Shown here piece after piece: positions 32,131 to 39,809 of a stretch of DNA of 64,000 nucleotides. Each line of letters starts with the position of its first letter. Position 1 is the first letter of the stretch. The stretch covers positions 1 through 64,000 of the forward strand of contig CAKTCK010000009.1 in assembly GCA_934539245.1 (NCBI GenBank), written 5' to 3'. The notes under the pieces were generated by a model. That model worked only from the letters and a program-made list of their open reading frames with translations. It was not told where the DNA came from and ran no database searches. Both the position numbers and the translations under genes were made by a program. The stretch comes from an uncultured Faecalibacterium sp. Lineage in GTDB: Bacteria > Bacillota > Clostridia > Oscillospirales > Ruminococcaceae.

Positions 32131-32258
32131 ACAAGTCTGGAAAATCCGCGTTTGCGCAGCAATGAAAGCCCCAGTGGGGCTTTCAAGCGGCAGAGCGGTC
32201 TGCGCAAGCAGATGGAGGGGCTTTGCCCCGACAAGCTCCGCAGATTTTCCAGACTTGT
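32131..32258. repeat. 128-bp element with 16-bp perfect terminal inverted repeats
   Basis: ACAAGTCTGGAAAATC at 32131-32146 is exactly repeated in inverse at 32243-32258. Inside are an 8-pair stem (32152-32159 with 32200-32207) enclosing a perfect GAAAGCCCC/GGGGCTTTC hairpin (32164-32184), and a GGGGC/GCCCC hairpin (32217-32229). This is the shape of a MITE or REP-like folded repeat. No coding capacity and no obvious target-site duplication. Other copies cannot be checked within the window; none was seen. Confidence 0.7.
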
Positions 32259-32281
32259 AAAATTAAAAATATTCTTCCGCT

Positions 32282-32311
32282 AAAAATGGTCAGAGCACAG
32301 TGGAGACCATT
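32282..32311 (-). terminator. glmS terminator
   Basis: Seven-pair stem AATGGTC/GACCATT (32285-32291 with 32305-32311) followed on the minus strand by TTT(A), 20 bases past glmS. Modest strength. Confidence 0.6.
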
Positions 32312-32331
32312 CTAAATCCTATTCTCCCCTG

Positions 32332-34152
32332 TCACTCCACCGTTACGCTCTTGGCAAGGTTGCGGGGCTTATCCACGTCGCAGCCGCGCAGCACAGCCAT
32401 GTAGTAGGCAAACAGCTGCAAGGGCACGATGAGCTGCAACGGCATCAGGATGTCATCGTACTCGTCCAGACGGATCACCTCGGTGGCAACGCCCTCCGGC
32501 ACTTCCGCGTCCTTGGTGGTGAACAGCAGCACCCGCGCGCCACGGCTGCGGGTCTCCTTGGCGTTGGAGATGGTCTTTTCGTAGACGTTTTTCTGGGTCG
32601 CAAGCGCGATGACCGGCACGCCATCCGTGATCAGGCTGATGGTGCCGTGCTTCAGCTCGCCTGCCGCGTAGGCATCCGAGTGCACATAGCTGATCTCTTT
32701 CAGTTTCAGGCTGCCCTCCAGCGAAAGGGCGTAGTCGAACCCGCGCCCGATGAAAAAGCAGCTCTGGGTGTTCACATAGCGGCTGGCAAGGTATTTGATC
32801 TGCTCACAGTCTGCAAGACGGGGCTTGATGACCTCGGATGCGTGCAGCAGCTGGGCGGTGTAGTACTTTGTCTTTTCCTCGGTCAGCTGCCCGCGCGCGT
32901 AGGCCAGACGCAGGGCAAACAGGTACAGCACGCACAGCTGCACCATATACGCCTTAGTGGACGCCACCGCGATCTCGGGCCCGGCGTAGGTGTACATCAC
33001 ATAATCCGCTGCACGGGCAATGCTGCTGCCCACCACGTTCACGATGGCCAGAACCGGCACGCCACGGCTCTTGGCAAGCTTGAGGGCTGCCAGCGTATCG
33101 CTGGTCTCGCCGGACTGGCTGATGATGACCACCAGATCCTCCGGCTTCAGGATGGGGTCGCGGTAGCGGAACTCGCTAGCGATGTCCACCTGTGCGGGCA
33201 CCCGCGCCAGCGCCTCGATGGCGGTTTTGCCCACCATACCGGCGTGCATCGCCGTGCCACATCCCACCAGATGCACCGTGCCGATGCTGCGCAGCTTCTC
33301 GTCCGTCAATTCCGGAATGCGCAGCTCCGGCAGGCCGTTTTCCACCCGGGGGCTGACCGTCGCCGTAATGGCGGCAGGCTGCTCGTTGATCTCCTTGAGC
33401 ATAAAGTGAGGGTAGCCGCCCTTTTCGGCAGCTTCCATGTCCCAGTCTGCGGTCAGCTTTTCGCGCTCCACCGCCTCACCGAACTCGTTATAGAAGCGGA
33501 TGCCCTGTGCCGTGCACACGGCCATGTCCCCTTCTTCCAGCACGCTGTACCGGCGGGTGTACTTGAGCAGCGCCGGGATATCCGACGCTACAAAGTTTTC
33601 GTCCTCGCCCCAGCCCACAATGAGCGGGCTTTCCCGCTTGACTGCAAAGATGGTGTCCGGGTAGTCCTTGAACAGCACCGCCAGTGCGTAGCTGCCCCGC
33701 ACCTTGGCAAGCGCTGCCTGCAAAGCCTGCAGCGGCTCACCGTGATAGCAGCTGTCGATCAGCTTTACCAGCACCTCGGTATCGGTCTCGCTGGCAAAGG
33801 TGTAGCCCTTGGCGACAAGGCGCTCTTTCAGCGCGCCGTAGTTTTCAATGATGCCGTTGTGCACGATGCTGACCCGGGGCGTAGAATGCGGGTGGCTGTT
33901 CACATCACTGGGCTCACCGTGGGTCGCCCAGCGGGTATGACCGATGCCGCAGCCGCTCTGGGGCAGCGCCAGCTCTTCCAGCTTATTGCGCAGGGTGGAG
34001 AGCCGCCCCTTGCTTTTGACCACGCGGATCCCGTCCCGCTGGGTGAGCGCCACACCGGCGGAATCGTACCCGCGGTACTCCAGCTTCTCCAAACCGTCCA
34101 GCAGCACCTGCTGCGCGCTGCGCATACCAACATAACCTACAATGCCACACAT
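32332..34152 (-). CDS. glmS: Glutamine-fructose-6-phosphate aminotransferase (isomerizing)
   Basis: 606 residues from the ATG at 34150-34152 (GGAGGTATTTTGT). Begins MCGIVGYVG with the catalytic cysteine at position 2, followed by the class II glutamine amidotransferase domain (to about 215) with HTRWATHGEPSDVNSHPH, then two SIS domains (SQSGETSDT in the first; DAYAAGELKHGTISL in the second) and the C-terminal KSVTVE tail. Makes glucosamine-6-phosphate, the entry to UDP-GlcNAc and the cell wall. Its leader carries a glmS ribozyme, so the product should repress its own synthesis. Confidence 0.99.
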   Translation of the reverse strand: MCGIVGYVGMRSAQQVLLDGLEKLEYRGYDSAGVALTQRDGIRVVKSKGRLSTLRNKLEELALPQSGCGIGHTRWATHGEPSDVNSHPHSTPRVSIVHNGIIENYGALKERLVAKGYTFASETDTEVLVKLIDSCYHGEPLQALQAALAKVRGSYALAVLFKDYPDTIFAVKRESPLIVGWGEDENFVASDIPALLKYTRRYSVLEEGDMAVCTAQGIRFYNEFGEAVEREKLTADWDMEAAEKGGYPHFMLKEINEQPAAITATVSPRVENGLPELRIPELTDEKLRSIGTVHLVGCGTAMHAGMVGKTAIEALARVPAQVDIASEFRYRDPILKPEDLVVIISQSGETSDTLAALKLAKSRGVPVLAIVNVVGSSIARAADYVMYTYAGPEIAVASTKAYMVQLCVLYLFALRLAYARGQLTEEKTKYYTAQLLHASEVIKPRLADCEQIKYLASRYVNTQSCFFIGRGFDYALSLEGSLKLKEISYVHSDAYAAGELKHGTISLITDGVPVIALATQKNVYEKTISNAKETRSRGARVLLFTTKDAEVPEGVATEVIRLDEYDDILMPLQLIVPLQLFAYYMAVLRGCDVDKPRNLAKSVTVE

Positions 34153-34244
34153 ACAAAATACCTCCAGACCGACTGTGGCGCGCCACAATGCGCTGCTACG
34201 CAGTCAGTTTCCTCTATCAAAGTTTATGTTCTTGTATGGCTTTC

Positions 34245-34390
34245 TTTGCAGGGTCCTGTTCCGGTATTACTGCCGGTTTTTGCCCTGTTCTGCGGCTGGT
34301 ATAGCCCTCAGCCGGAGAAACATCCGCCGAATCTTTCGATGATTCCTCTCCTCGTCACCCTCACGGCTGTCACCCGTGTGGCCCGGCGCT
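34245..34390 (-). promoter_or_regulatory. glmS ribozyme (glucosamine-6-phosphate-activated self-cleaving riboswitch)
   Basis: Read on the minus strand, the leader contains the family hallmarks in order: AAAGCGCC with the predicted cleavage between the A opposite 34390 and the G opposite 34389, GGGTGACGAGGA, ATCATCGAAA, TTCGGCGGATG, CTCCGG, and a P4-type pairing CAGGG/CCCTG (down to about 34248) enclosing a CCGG/CCGG hairpin. About 93 bases separate it from the glmS start. Binding of glucosamine-6-phosphate would trigger cleavage and decay of the glmS mRNA. The rest of 34153-34435 shows no convincing promoter. Confidence 0.92.
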
Positions 34391-34435
34391 TTGCGTCAGC
34401 TTGTGGTACACATTCCTTCTTTCAATGGTTTTTGC

Positions 34436-34993
34436 TCAGTGCATCCCCAGCATTTTATGCAGCTTGGGCTGCCACTTCAGCTTGTACAGCAGCAGCATAT
34501 TGCACAGTGCGCGGTCATACAAGGCAAACGCCACATTGCCCATGGCCAGCGTGAGCAGGGACATCGCCAGCGCGGTGGTGCGCAGCTCCTGCGAAACACT
34601 GCCCGCCGGTACCAGCACCAGCAGCAGGCCGTACATGGCCAGCACCGCAGCGTTGCACAGCAGCAGTTTGCACACCAGCTGCAATGCCCGGGGACGGATG
34701 CGGTCAAATTTTGGCTTGACCAGCGGATAATAGCCCAGCAGCACGGTGAAGATCAGGGCGATCTCCTTATCCGGCACAAAGAGCAGCCCCAGCAGGCTGA
34801 CGGCAGCGTAGGCCGTCCACGCCATGGTAATGCCGCACTCCATGCACACCGTTGCAATGAGAAAGCTGGCAACCGCAGGCGCGATGAACATGGCAATGGG
34901 GATGATAGTTCCCAGCAGCATCAGTGCCACGCACAGTGCCGCCGCCATGCCGCAGTAGGCCATGGCCCAGCTTTTGCTTTTTCGTTTCTTCAT
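34436..34993 (-). CDS. Small multi-pass membrane protein of unknown function
   Basis: 185 residues with about five hydrophobic segments after a basic start (MKKRKSKSW), and a basic C-terminus. Faintly like an ECF-transporter S component, but no diagnostic motif is seen, so function is left open. The ATG at 34991-34993 overlaps the TGA of the upstream gene (ATGA), which indicates translational coupling. Lies directly upstream of the glmS leader and may be co-transcribed with glmS. Confidence 0.7.
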   Translation of the reverse strand: MKKRKSKSWAMAYCGMAAALCVALMLLGTIIPIAMFIAPAVASFLIATVCMECGITMAWTAYAAVSLLGLLFVPDKEIALIFTVLLGYYPLVKPKFDRIRPRALQLVCKLLLCNAAVLAMYGLLLVLVPAGSVSQELRTTALAMSLLTLAMGNVAFALYDRALCNMLLLYKLKWQPKLHKMLGMH

Positions 34994-35859
34994 GGAATCT
35001 CCCATTTTTCGGTGTCGGCGTCCTGTTCCAGCGGGTAGACCGCGTGCTGCAGACCCAAAATCATGATATTGTTCAGCAGGGTATCGTTCAGCTTGAGATC
35101 CAGCATTTTATACGCACGCATCAGGTCGTTGACCGCGGCCAGCGCCTGCCGCCGGGCGTTCTCCATGGCGGCAGCCTGCCCGTTGAGCTCGTTGACCACA
35201 AACACGTTGTACTGGCCATTGCGGCGGTCAGTCTCAAAGCGCTCGGCCTTATCCAGCAGATAGAAGATGCGTCCGATGCAGCTGCCGATATACCGCATAC
35301 TCTTGCGCTGGTTGTGGTCGTCCGTAGCCAGCGTGGAGTACAGCGCACCATAGATGTTGCTCATGGGCTCAGCGGCAAGGGCGTAGTTTTTGGCGCTCAG
35401 GTTCATCTGCACCACCGCCTGTTCCCGCTCCTGCGCAAACAGCCGTTCCAGCGCCGGGTTCTCCTGCCGTGCTTTTTCGTAGGCACGGCGCAGCAGCAGC
35501 TTGTCCGCTGCGCGGCGCAGACGCTTAGCTGGGCGCAGCTCACTGTACTTGCGGTCCTGCAAATTATGCCAGCCCATCAGGATCTCCGTCTGCGCCGCCT
35601 GCCGGATGCCCAGCGTCTGACACATCATGCTGCGCCGGAACGGCGTACCGGGCACCCGCTGCCGTTTGCAGGTAGGCATCCGCCCCGCCAGACTGTCGGA
35701 CAGGATGGCAAACAGCACCCCGTTGGTGCGCAGCAGATGGCAGGCGTAGAAGCCGTAAGACTTATACATCTGACGCCGCACTCCGCGGAGGTAACGCATA
35801 TAGGTGTTGTAATCCCGGATCGTTAGTTCCGGCAGATAGGGCCGCATCCGTCCCTTCAT
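34990..35859 (-). CDS. DUF5685-like protein
   Basis: 289 residues if started at 35857-35859; a second ATG four codons later (35845-35847) is equally possible, and the longer frame to 35952 would run through the promoter. Contains RPYLPELTIRDYNTYMRYLRG and YGFYACHLLRTN near the N-terminus, then mostly alpha-helical sequence with TPFRRSMMCQTLG and AEPMSNIYGALYS, and no signal peptide. It resembles the DUF5685 family of Clostridia, for which no function is known to me. Leads the two- or three-gene unit that ends with glmS. Confidence 0.72.
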   Translation of the reverse strand: MKGRMRPYLPELTIRDYNTYMRYLRGVRRQMYKSYGFYACHLLRTNGVLFAILSDSLAGRMPTCKRQRVPGTPFRRSMMCQTLGIRQAAQTEILMGWHNLQDRKYSELRPAKRLRRAADKLLLRRAYEKARQENPALERLFAQEREQAVVQMNLSAKNYALAAEPMSNIYGALYSTLATDDHNQRKSMRYIGSCIGRIFYLLDKAERFETDRRNGQYNVFVVNELNGQAAAMENARRQALAAVNDLMRAYKMLDLKLNDTLLNNIMILGLQHAVYPLEQDADTEKWEIP

Positions 35860-35910
35860 AAGAGCCAGCCATCCTTTCTGTGCTGTACAGCATAGTGCGT
35901 CAATAAAGCT

Positions 35911-35939
35911 AGTATAATCCTTTTTATGCGCCAGCGCAA
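35911..35939 (-). promoter_or_regulatory. Promoter of the DUF5685-membrane protein(-glmS) unit
   Basis: TTGCGC (35934-35939), 17-base spacer, TATACT (35911-35916) on the minus strand, with leader about 45 nt. Confidence 0.75.
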
Positions 35940-36006
35940 CTACCGGATGCAAAAACTGACGTAATTTGTCATTATGCCGAATTTTGTGAAATCGTTTTCC
36001 TTAATT

Positions 36007-36057
36007 AAAAACACCCGCATACCGTCTTTTTTTGCAAAAGATGGCCTGTGGGTGTTT
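36007..36057 (-). terminator. Methyltransferase gene terminator
   Basis: Long nested hairpin: outer AAACACCC-CA/TG-GGGTGTTT arms with an inner CCATCTTTT/AAAAGACGG stem, followed on the minus strand by TTTTTAATT. Lies 70 bases past the gene. Confidence 0.85.
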
Positions 36058-36126
36058 GTTCTGGATTTTCTCGGCAAAAGACATACTTTTCCGGCGCAAT
36101 GCCTGCCGGAACGGGTTCAAATGTCC

Positions 36127-37323
36127 TTATTTCTTTTCAAAATGGGTGCGCTTGCCATCAAAACCGGACTTGGGCATGGGCTTTGCCACCTTCTCGGTCT
36201 TGGGGGCGTTATAGTACATATACAGCTGGCAGGGGATCATGCCGTTGTACATCTTGCGGCGCTTGTTGGCGCGCTTGCCGTAGTGCAGTTCAAAGTCCAT
36301 ATCGGCGGTAATGGCGTACAGACCGGCGCAGGGGCTGGCTTCCATCTGCTGTCCCAGTGTGCGGGCCAGCTTGGCAGCGCCCTCAATGGTGCCCAGACGC
36401 TCGCCGTACGGGGGGTTCGTCAGCACGATGGCCTCCGGCTTAGCGGCAAAGGTGGCAACATCCGCCACCTCAAAGTGGCAGCGATTGTCCACACCCGCCA
36501 GCTTGGCGTTGGCGTTGGCCTGTGCCACGGCGGCGGGGTCGATGTCGTAGCCGAAAGCCTCAAAGCCCACGTCCAGCTTGGACTCTGCCAGCGCCTTCTG
36601 GCGTTGCTCTGCCCACAGGGCGGCGGGCACAAAGCTGTAACGCTCGGCGGCAAAGCGGCGCTTCAGACCCGGGGCGATATTCATAGCCTTCTGTGCGGCT
36701 TCGATCAGCAGCGTGCCGCTGCCGCAGAAGGGGTCCTCCACCAGACTGTCGCGGCGCACACGGCCAAGGTCGGCGATGGTAGCCGCCAGCGTCTCGCGCA
36801 GGGGGGCTTCCATGGCGTTGCGGCGGTAACCGCGCTTGTGCAAGCCCTCGCCGGTGGTGTCCAGCATGATCTCGCACACATTTTTGCGCAGCATAAAGCG
36901 CACCTTGTACTCCACGCCGCTCTCGGGCAGCACGGTGGTGCGGTGACCCTTCATCAGGCGCTTGACCACTGCCTTTTTGATGACGCTCTGGCAGGCTGGG
37001 ATGCTGGTCAGCTGGCTGTTCAGAGAAGAGCCGGTGACCGGGAAGGCGGCATCTGCAGGCAGAAACTCCTCCCACGGGATGGAATACACGCCGTCGAACA
37101 GCTCGTCGAAGGTGGCGGCCTTGTAGCGTGCCAGCAGCAGCATCACGCGCTCCACGGTGCGCAGGTTGAGGTTTGCAGCAGCGATCATCTCTGCCCCGCC
37201 GCAGAAGCTCAGACGGCCATCCTCCACCCGGATGTTCTCCGCGCCGATGCGGGTCAGCTCAAATTTAGCGGTGGATTCGCACCCGAAAAAGCAGGGCGCG
37301 ATCAGTTCAAATTTTGCGGGCAT
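36127..37323 (-). CDS. THUMP-domain class I RNA methyltransferase (RlmL N-terminal-like)
   Basis: 398 residues from the ATG at 37321-37323 (AGAAAGGAAC site). N-terminal THUMP-type RNA-binding region (to about 165), then a Rossmann methyltransferase with DPFCGSGTLLIEAA (SAM binding) and the catalytic LTNPPYGERLG motif typical of N2-guanine methyltransferases. Closest functional model is 23S rRNA m2G2445 methyltransferase (RlmL N-terminal half/YpsC). A basic C-terminal tail follows. No separate promoter was found; transcription may come from read-through of the S1 gene terminator. Confidence 0.9.
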   Translation of the reverse strand: MPAKFELIAPCFFGCESTAKFELTRIGAENIRVEDGRLSFCGGAEMIAAANLNLRTVERVMLLLARYKAATFDELFDGVYSIPWEEFLPADAAFPVTGSSLNSQLTSIPACQSVIKKAVVKRLMKGHRTTVLPESGVEYKVRFMLRKNVCEIMLDTTGEGLHKRGYRRNAMEAPLRETLAATIADLGRVRRDSLVEDPFCGSGTLLIEAAQKAMNIAPGLKRRFAAERYSFVPAALWAEQRQKALAESKLDVGFEAFGYDIDPAAVAQANANAKLAGVDNRCHFEVADVATFAAKPEAIVLTNPPYGERLGTIEGAAKLARTLGQQMEASPCAGLYAITADMDFELHYGKRANKRRKMYNGMIPCQLYMYYNAPKTEKVAKPMPKSGFDGKRTHFEKK

Positions 37324-37348
37324 GGTAGTTCCTTTCTGTTCTGTACCG

Positions 37349-37381
37349 AAAAAACAGACCTGTCCGACCGGGGACAGGCCT
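37349..37381 (-). terminator. Terminator after the S1-domain gene
   Basis: Ten-pair stem (37356-37365 with 37372-37381, 6-base loop) followed on the minus strand by TGTTTTTT. Confidence 0.9.
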
Positions 37382-37417
37382 GCCTGTGTTCCTTGTGATC
37401 CCAGCTGATGCGATGAC

Positions 37418-37969
37418 TCAGCGGCCACGGCGGCTGCGGGGGGCATAACCGCCGCCCCGACGGTTGTTCGTCTCGTGATCCAGATCCGCCATCTTCTCCT
37501 CGCTCTGGCTCTTGAAGCGGCTCATCATGTCCTCAAAGCTCAGGTTGTCGGAGCGGGTGGGTGCCTTGGGCTGCCACACGCGGGGTGCAGCCTCCCGGGC
37601 AGGGCCACGGCCGCCTTCACGGGGGGCACGGCCTGCGCCGCGCCCGCCGGAGCGTCCGCCCTCCTGCCCATTGTGGAAGCCGCCCGGACGGGGGCCGCCT
37701 GCGGGACGGCCTTCCCGGGGCTGACGCGGAGCCGGGGGCAGCAGCCGCTTGATGGACAGCGCGATCTTGCCGTCCGGTGCAATGTTGATGACCTGCACCT
37801 TTACTTCATCGCCATCGTGCAGCACAGTGTTGATATCCTGCACGAACTCGTTGGATACCTCGGAAATGTGGACCATGCCGACACGCCCCTCCGGCAGCGC
37901 AATAAATGCGCCAAAGGGCTTTACACCGGTCACGCGGCCTTCGAATACGTTCCCTACCTCAATTGCCAA
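37418..37969 (-). CDS. S1 RNA-binding domain protein (YabR-like)
   Basis: 183 residues. An S1 domain fills the first 75 residues (VGNVFEGRVTGVKPFGAFI ... GMVHISEVS ... GKIALSIKR), followed by a long Gly/Arg/Pro-rich disordered tail (about 80-140) and a basic RGG-type C-terminus. Start is TTG (37967-37969) nine bases after AAGGAG. Position right after divIC matches B. subtilis yabR. Likely binds RNA or ribosomes; the extended RG-rich tail is longer than in YabR. Confidence 0.88.
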   Translation of the reverse strand: MAIEVGNVFEGRVTGVKPFGAFIALPEGRVGMVHISEVSNEFVQDINTVLHDGDEVKVQVINIAPDGKIALSIKRLLPPAPRQPREGRPAGGPRPGGFHNGQEGGRSGGRGAGRAPREGGRGPAREAAPRVWQPKAPTRSDNLSFEDMMSRFKSQSEEKMADLDHETNNRRGGGYAPRSRRGR

Positions 37970-38015
37970 AACTCAATACTCCTTGTTTTCCAAATACTCT
38001 TGACCTGCCGCGCGG

Positions 38016-38321
38016 TCAGTTACCGGTCACATCCACAAAGATGCGTTCGTTGGGTGCGGCGTAGTTGTAAGAGTCGCGTGCGACCCATTCGGTGATCTGG
38101 TCGGCATCGCCGCTCAGTACGCGCTGCAGTTCCTGATTTTCCGTCTGTTGCTGCGCCACCTGTTCGTTCAGTGTTTCCAGTTCTGCCCGCTTGGAGCTGA
38201 TGGTGACCTGATTGGAGATATAAGCCGCCAGCATACTCAGCAAAAGCAGCACGAAAAACAGGCGGAACGCCATGGTGACCACTGCATTTTTTCTGCGCTT
38301 TTTGCGTCCCGTATTCGTCAT
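38016..38321 (-). CDS. divIC: Septum formation initiator (DivIC/FtsB family)
   Basis: 101 residues from the ATG at 38319-38321 (CAGGAGCG site). Short basic cytoplasmic start, one membrane helix (about 14-33), then an extracytoplasmic coiled coil (ISSKRAELETLNEQVAQQQ) and the C-terminal AYDYYAAPNE-type motif of the family. Part of the FtsL-DivIC-DivIB divisome link. Gene order yabP-yabQ-divIC-S1 supports the name. Confidence 0.88.
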   Translation of the reverse strand: MTNTGRKKRRKNAVVTMAFRLFFVLLLLSMLAAYISNQVTISSKRAELETLNEQVAQQQTENQELQRVLSGDADQITEWVARDSYNYAAPNERIFVDVTGN

Positions 38322-38367
38322 TGCCTTACGCTCCTGTCTGAACAGCAGACCTTTTGCGTCTGTTCTC

Positions 38368-38841
38368 TTACTTTGATACGTTTGAATTATACAACAACGC
38401 CCGCTGGTTTGGCAAGTTCTTTTTGGATTTTTTTGCGGTTCTTTCCGCGTTCCGGCGTAATTTGCGGGCAGTTTTGGCCGCAGCGCGGCGGCGGCGCACA
38501 TGCTGCACCGCAAAACGGTGCAAAATACGGCCGGGCAGGCTCAAAACAGCCCGTATCCCCCGCCCCAGCGCCCGCAGCGGGATGCCCAGCACCCCGGCAG
38601 CGCAAAGGGCGGCAGCAAAAGCCGCAATCACCATGTACCACCGCAGCACGCCCGCATTGCTATACCCGGCGGCGTAGCTCTGACACGCCAGCAGCACTGC
38701 GCCGGAAAGCAGCACATCCGGCACAAAAGCCGCCCTGCCCCGCACCGGCAAAAACGCCCGCGCCGCGCCAAGGGCAGCGCCCAGCACAGCGCAGGCGGCG
38801 GCTTCCTGCAAAAGCCGGGCGGGCAGCAACACCTGCACCAT
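38368..38841 (-). CDS. yabQ: YabQ-like spore-associated membrane protein
   Basis: 157 residues from the ATG at 38839-38841, which overlaps the yabP stop (TGATG). About four hydrophobic segments in the first 100 residues and a strongly basic, lysine/arginine-rich C-terminal tail. Sequence similarity to YabQ is weak; the name leans on position between yabP and divIC, the conserved Firmicute order. In B. subtilis YabQ is needed for spore cortex formation. Confidence 0.72.
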   Translation of the reverse strand: MVQVLLPARLLQEAAACAVLGAALGAARAFLPVRGRAAFVPDVLLSGAVLLACQSYAAGYSNAGVLRWYMVIAAFAAALCAAGVLGIPLRALGRGIRAVLSLPGRILHRFAVQHVRRRRAAAKTARKLRRNAERTAKKSKKNLPNQRALLYNSNVSK

Positions 38842-39119
38842 CAGCGCAGCAGCCGGTGCCAAAAGCCCCCGGCTGCGCGGGCGGCGGTGTACTCCAGCCC
38901 ATCGAACCGCCCGGTCAGCTTTGCTTCCCCGACTTCCAGATCCAGTGTCTGCATACTGATCTGTGCACCGGACAGGTGCAGGATGCCTTTACCGGTCTCC
39001 AGCGCGGCGCTTTCGGCGCTGCAATGCAGCACCCGCTGCACCCCGGTAACGGTCAGCCTGCTGCGGCTCTCCAAGATCAGGTCATGGGGCAGCGGCGGCT
39101 TTGCGGCAGCTTTTTCCAT
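38841..39119 (-). CDS. yabP: YabP/YqfC family sporulation protein
   Basis: 92 residues. The family pattern is visible: HDLILESRSRLTVTGVQRVL, a central SAALETGKGILHLSG and the C-terminal LDLEVGEAKLTGRFDGLEYT. YabP is made in the mother cell under SigE control in spore formers and acts with YabQ. Start ATG at 39117-39119 follows AGAGGGGG. Confidence 0.9.
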   Translation of the reverse strand: MEKAAAKPPLPHDLILESRSRLTVTGVQRVLHCSAESAALETGKGILHLSGAQISMQTLDLEVGEAKLTGRFDGLEYTAARAAGGFWHRLLR

Positions 39120-39164
39120 AGGCAGTCCCCCTCTGCCAGCATTGTATGCGGGCAGGGCGGGCGG

Positions 39165-39410
39165 TTATTCCGCGATCACCTCGTACATCTCGCGGGCAAC
39201 GTCCTTGGTGCGGGGCTCCACATCCGAGAGCACCCGCACCTTGATGGGACGGTTGCCGAAGGTGACCTCGATGATGTCCCCAGCGTTGACGGCCTGACTG
39301 GCCTTGGCCACCTTGCCGTTGATGAGGATGCGGCCTGCATCCGCCACCTCGTTTGCCACAGTGCGGCGCTTGATGAGGCGGGAGACTTTGAGATATTTAT
39401 CCAGACGCAT
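39165..39410 (-). CDS. rqcP: S4-domain ribosome-quality-control protein RqcP (YabO/HslR-like)
   Basis: 81 residues, essentially one S4 RNA-binding domain: MRLDKYLKVSRLIKRRTVANEV, GRILINGKVAKASQAV and GDIIEV. RqcP works with RqcH to add alanine tails to stalled nascent chains on 50S subunits. The position between hup/mazG and yabP matches B. subtilis yabO. Confidence 0.93.
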   Translation of the reverse strand: MRLDKYLKVSRLIKRRTVANEVADAGRILINGKVAKASQAVNAGDIIEVTFGNRPIKVRVLSDVEPRTKDVAREMYEVIAE

Positions 39411-39434
39411 TTGAGCTGTTCCTTTCTTTTCAGC

Positions 39435-39470
39435 AAAAAAGCCGCCGAACCTTATGCAGGCAGCGGCGGC
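39435..39470 (-). terminator. Terminator after hup, inside the mazG-yab run
   Basis: GCCGCCG/CGGCGGC stem (39441-39447 with 39464-39470) followed by TTTTTT on the minus strand. No promoter fits between it and rqcP, so it likely lets a fraction of transcripts through while making HU mRNA more abundant. Confidence 0.75.
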
Positions 39471-39483
39471 ATGACAGAACCGA

Positions 39484-39753
39484 TTACAGAGTGTCCTTCA
39501 GGGACTTGCCGGGCTTGAACACGATGCTGCGGGAAGCAGCGATGGTGATGGGCTCGCGGGTGCGGGGATTAATGCCCTGACGCTCGGCGCGCTCGCGCAC
39601 CTCAAAGGTGCCGAAGCCAGAGATGGTGATCTTTTCGCCCTCGGTCATTGCCTTGCCCAGTGCCTCAAAAACAGCGCTGACAGCCTGCTCTGCGCTCTTC
39701 TTGCTCATTTCGGTGTTTGCTGCAACCTGTGCGATCAAGTCGGTCTTGGTCAT
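39484..39753 (-). CDS. hup: HU family DNA-binding protein
   Basis: 89 residues from the ATG at 39751-39753. An ATG five codons upstream is really the ATGGAGG Shine-Dalgarno region. Shows the HU pattern: TKTDLIAQVA, GEKITISGFGTFEVRERAERQGINP and the C-terminal PGKSLKD. Bends and compacts DNA. Placement between mazG and rqcP is common in Clostridia. Confidence 0.97.
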   Translation of the reverse strand: MTKTDLIAQVAANTEMSKKSAEQAVSAVFEALGKAMTEGEKITISGFGTFEVRERAERQGINPRTREPITIAASRSIVFKPGKSLKDTL

Positions 39754-39809
39754 ATTATTTGCCTCCATCTGATTTCATCTTTAAGTTTCTCACGTTCTAT
39801 CGGAGCAGG

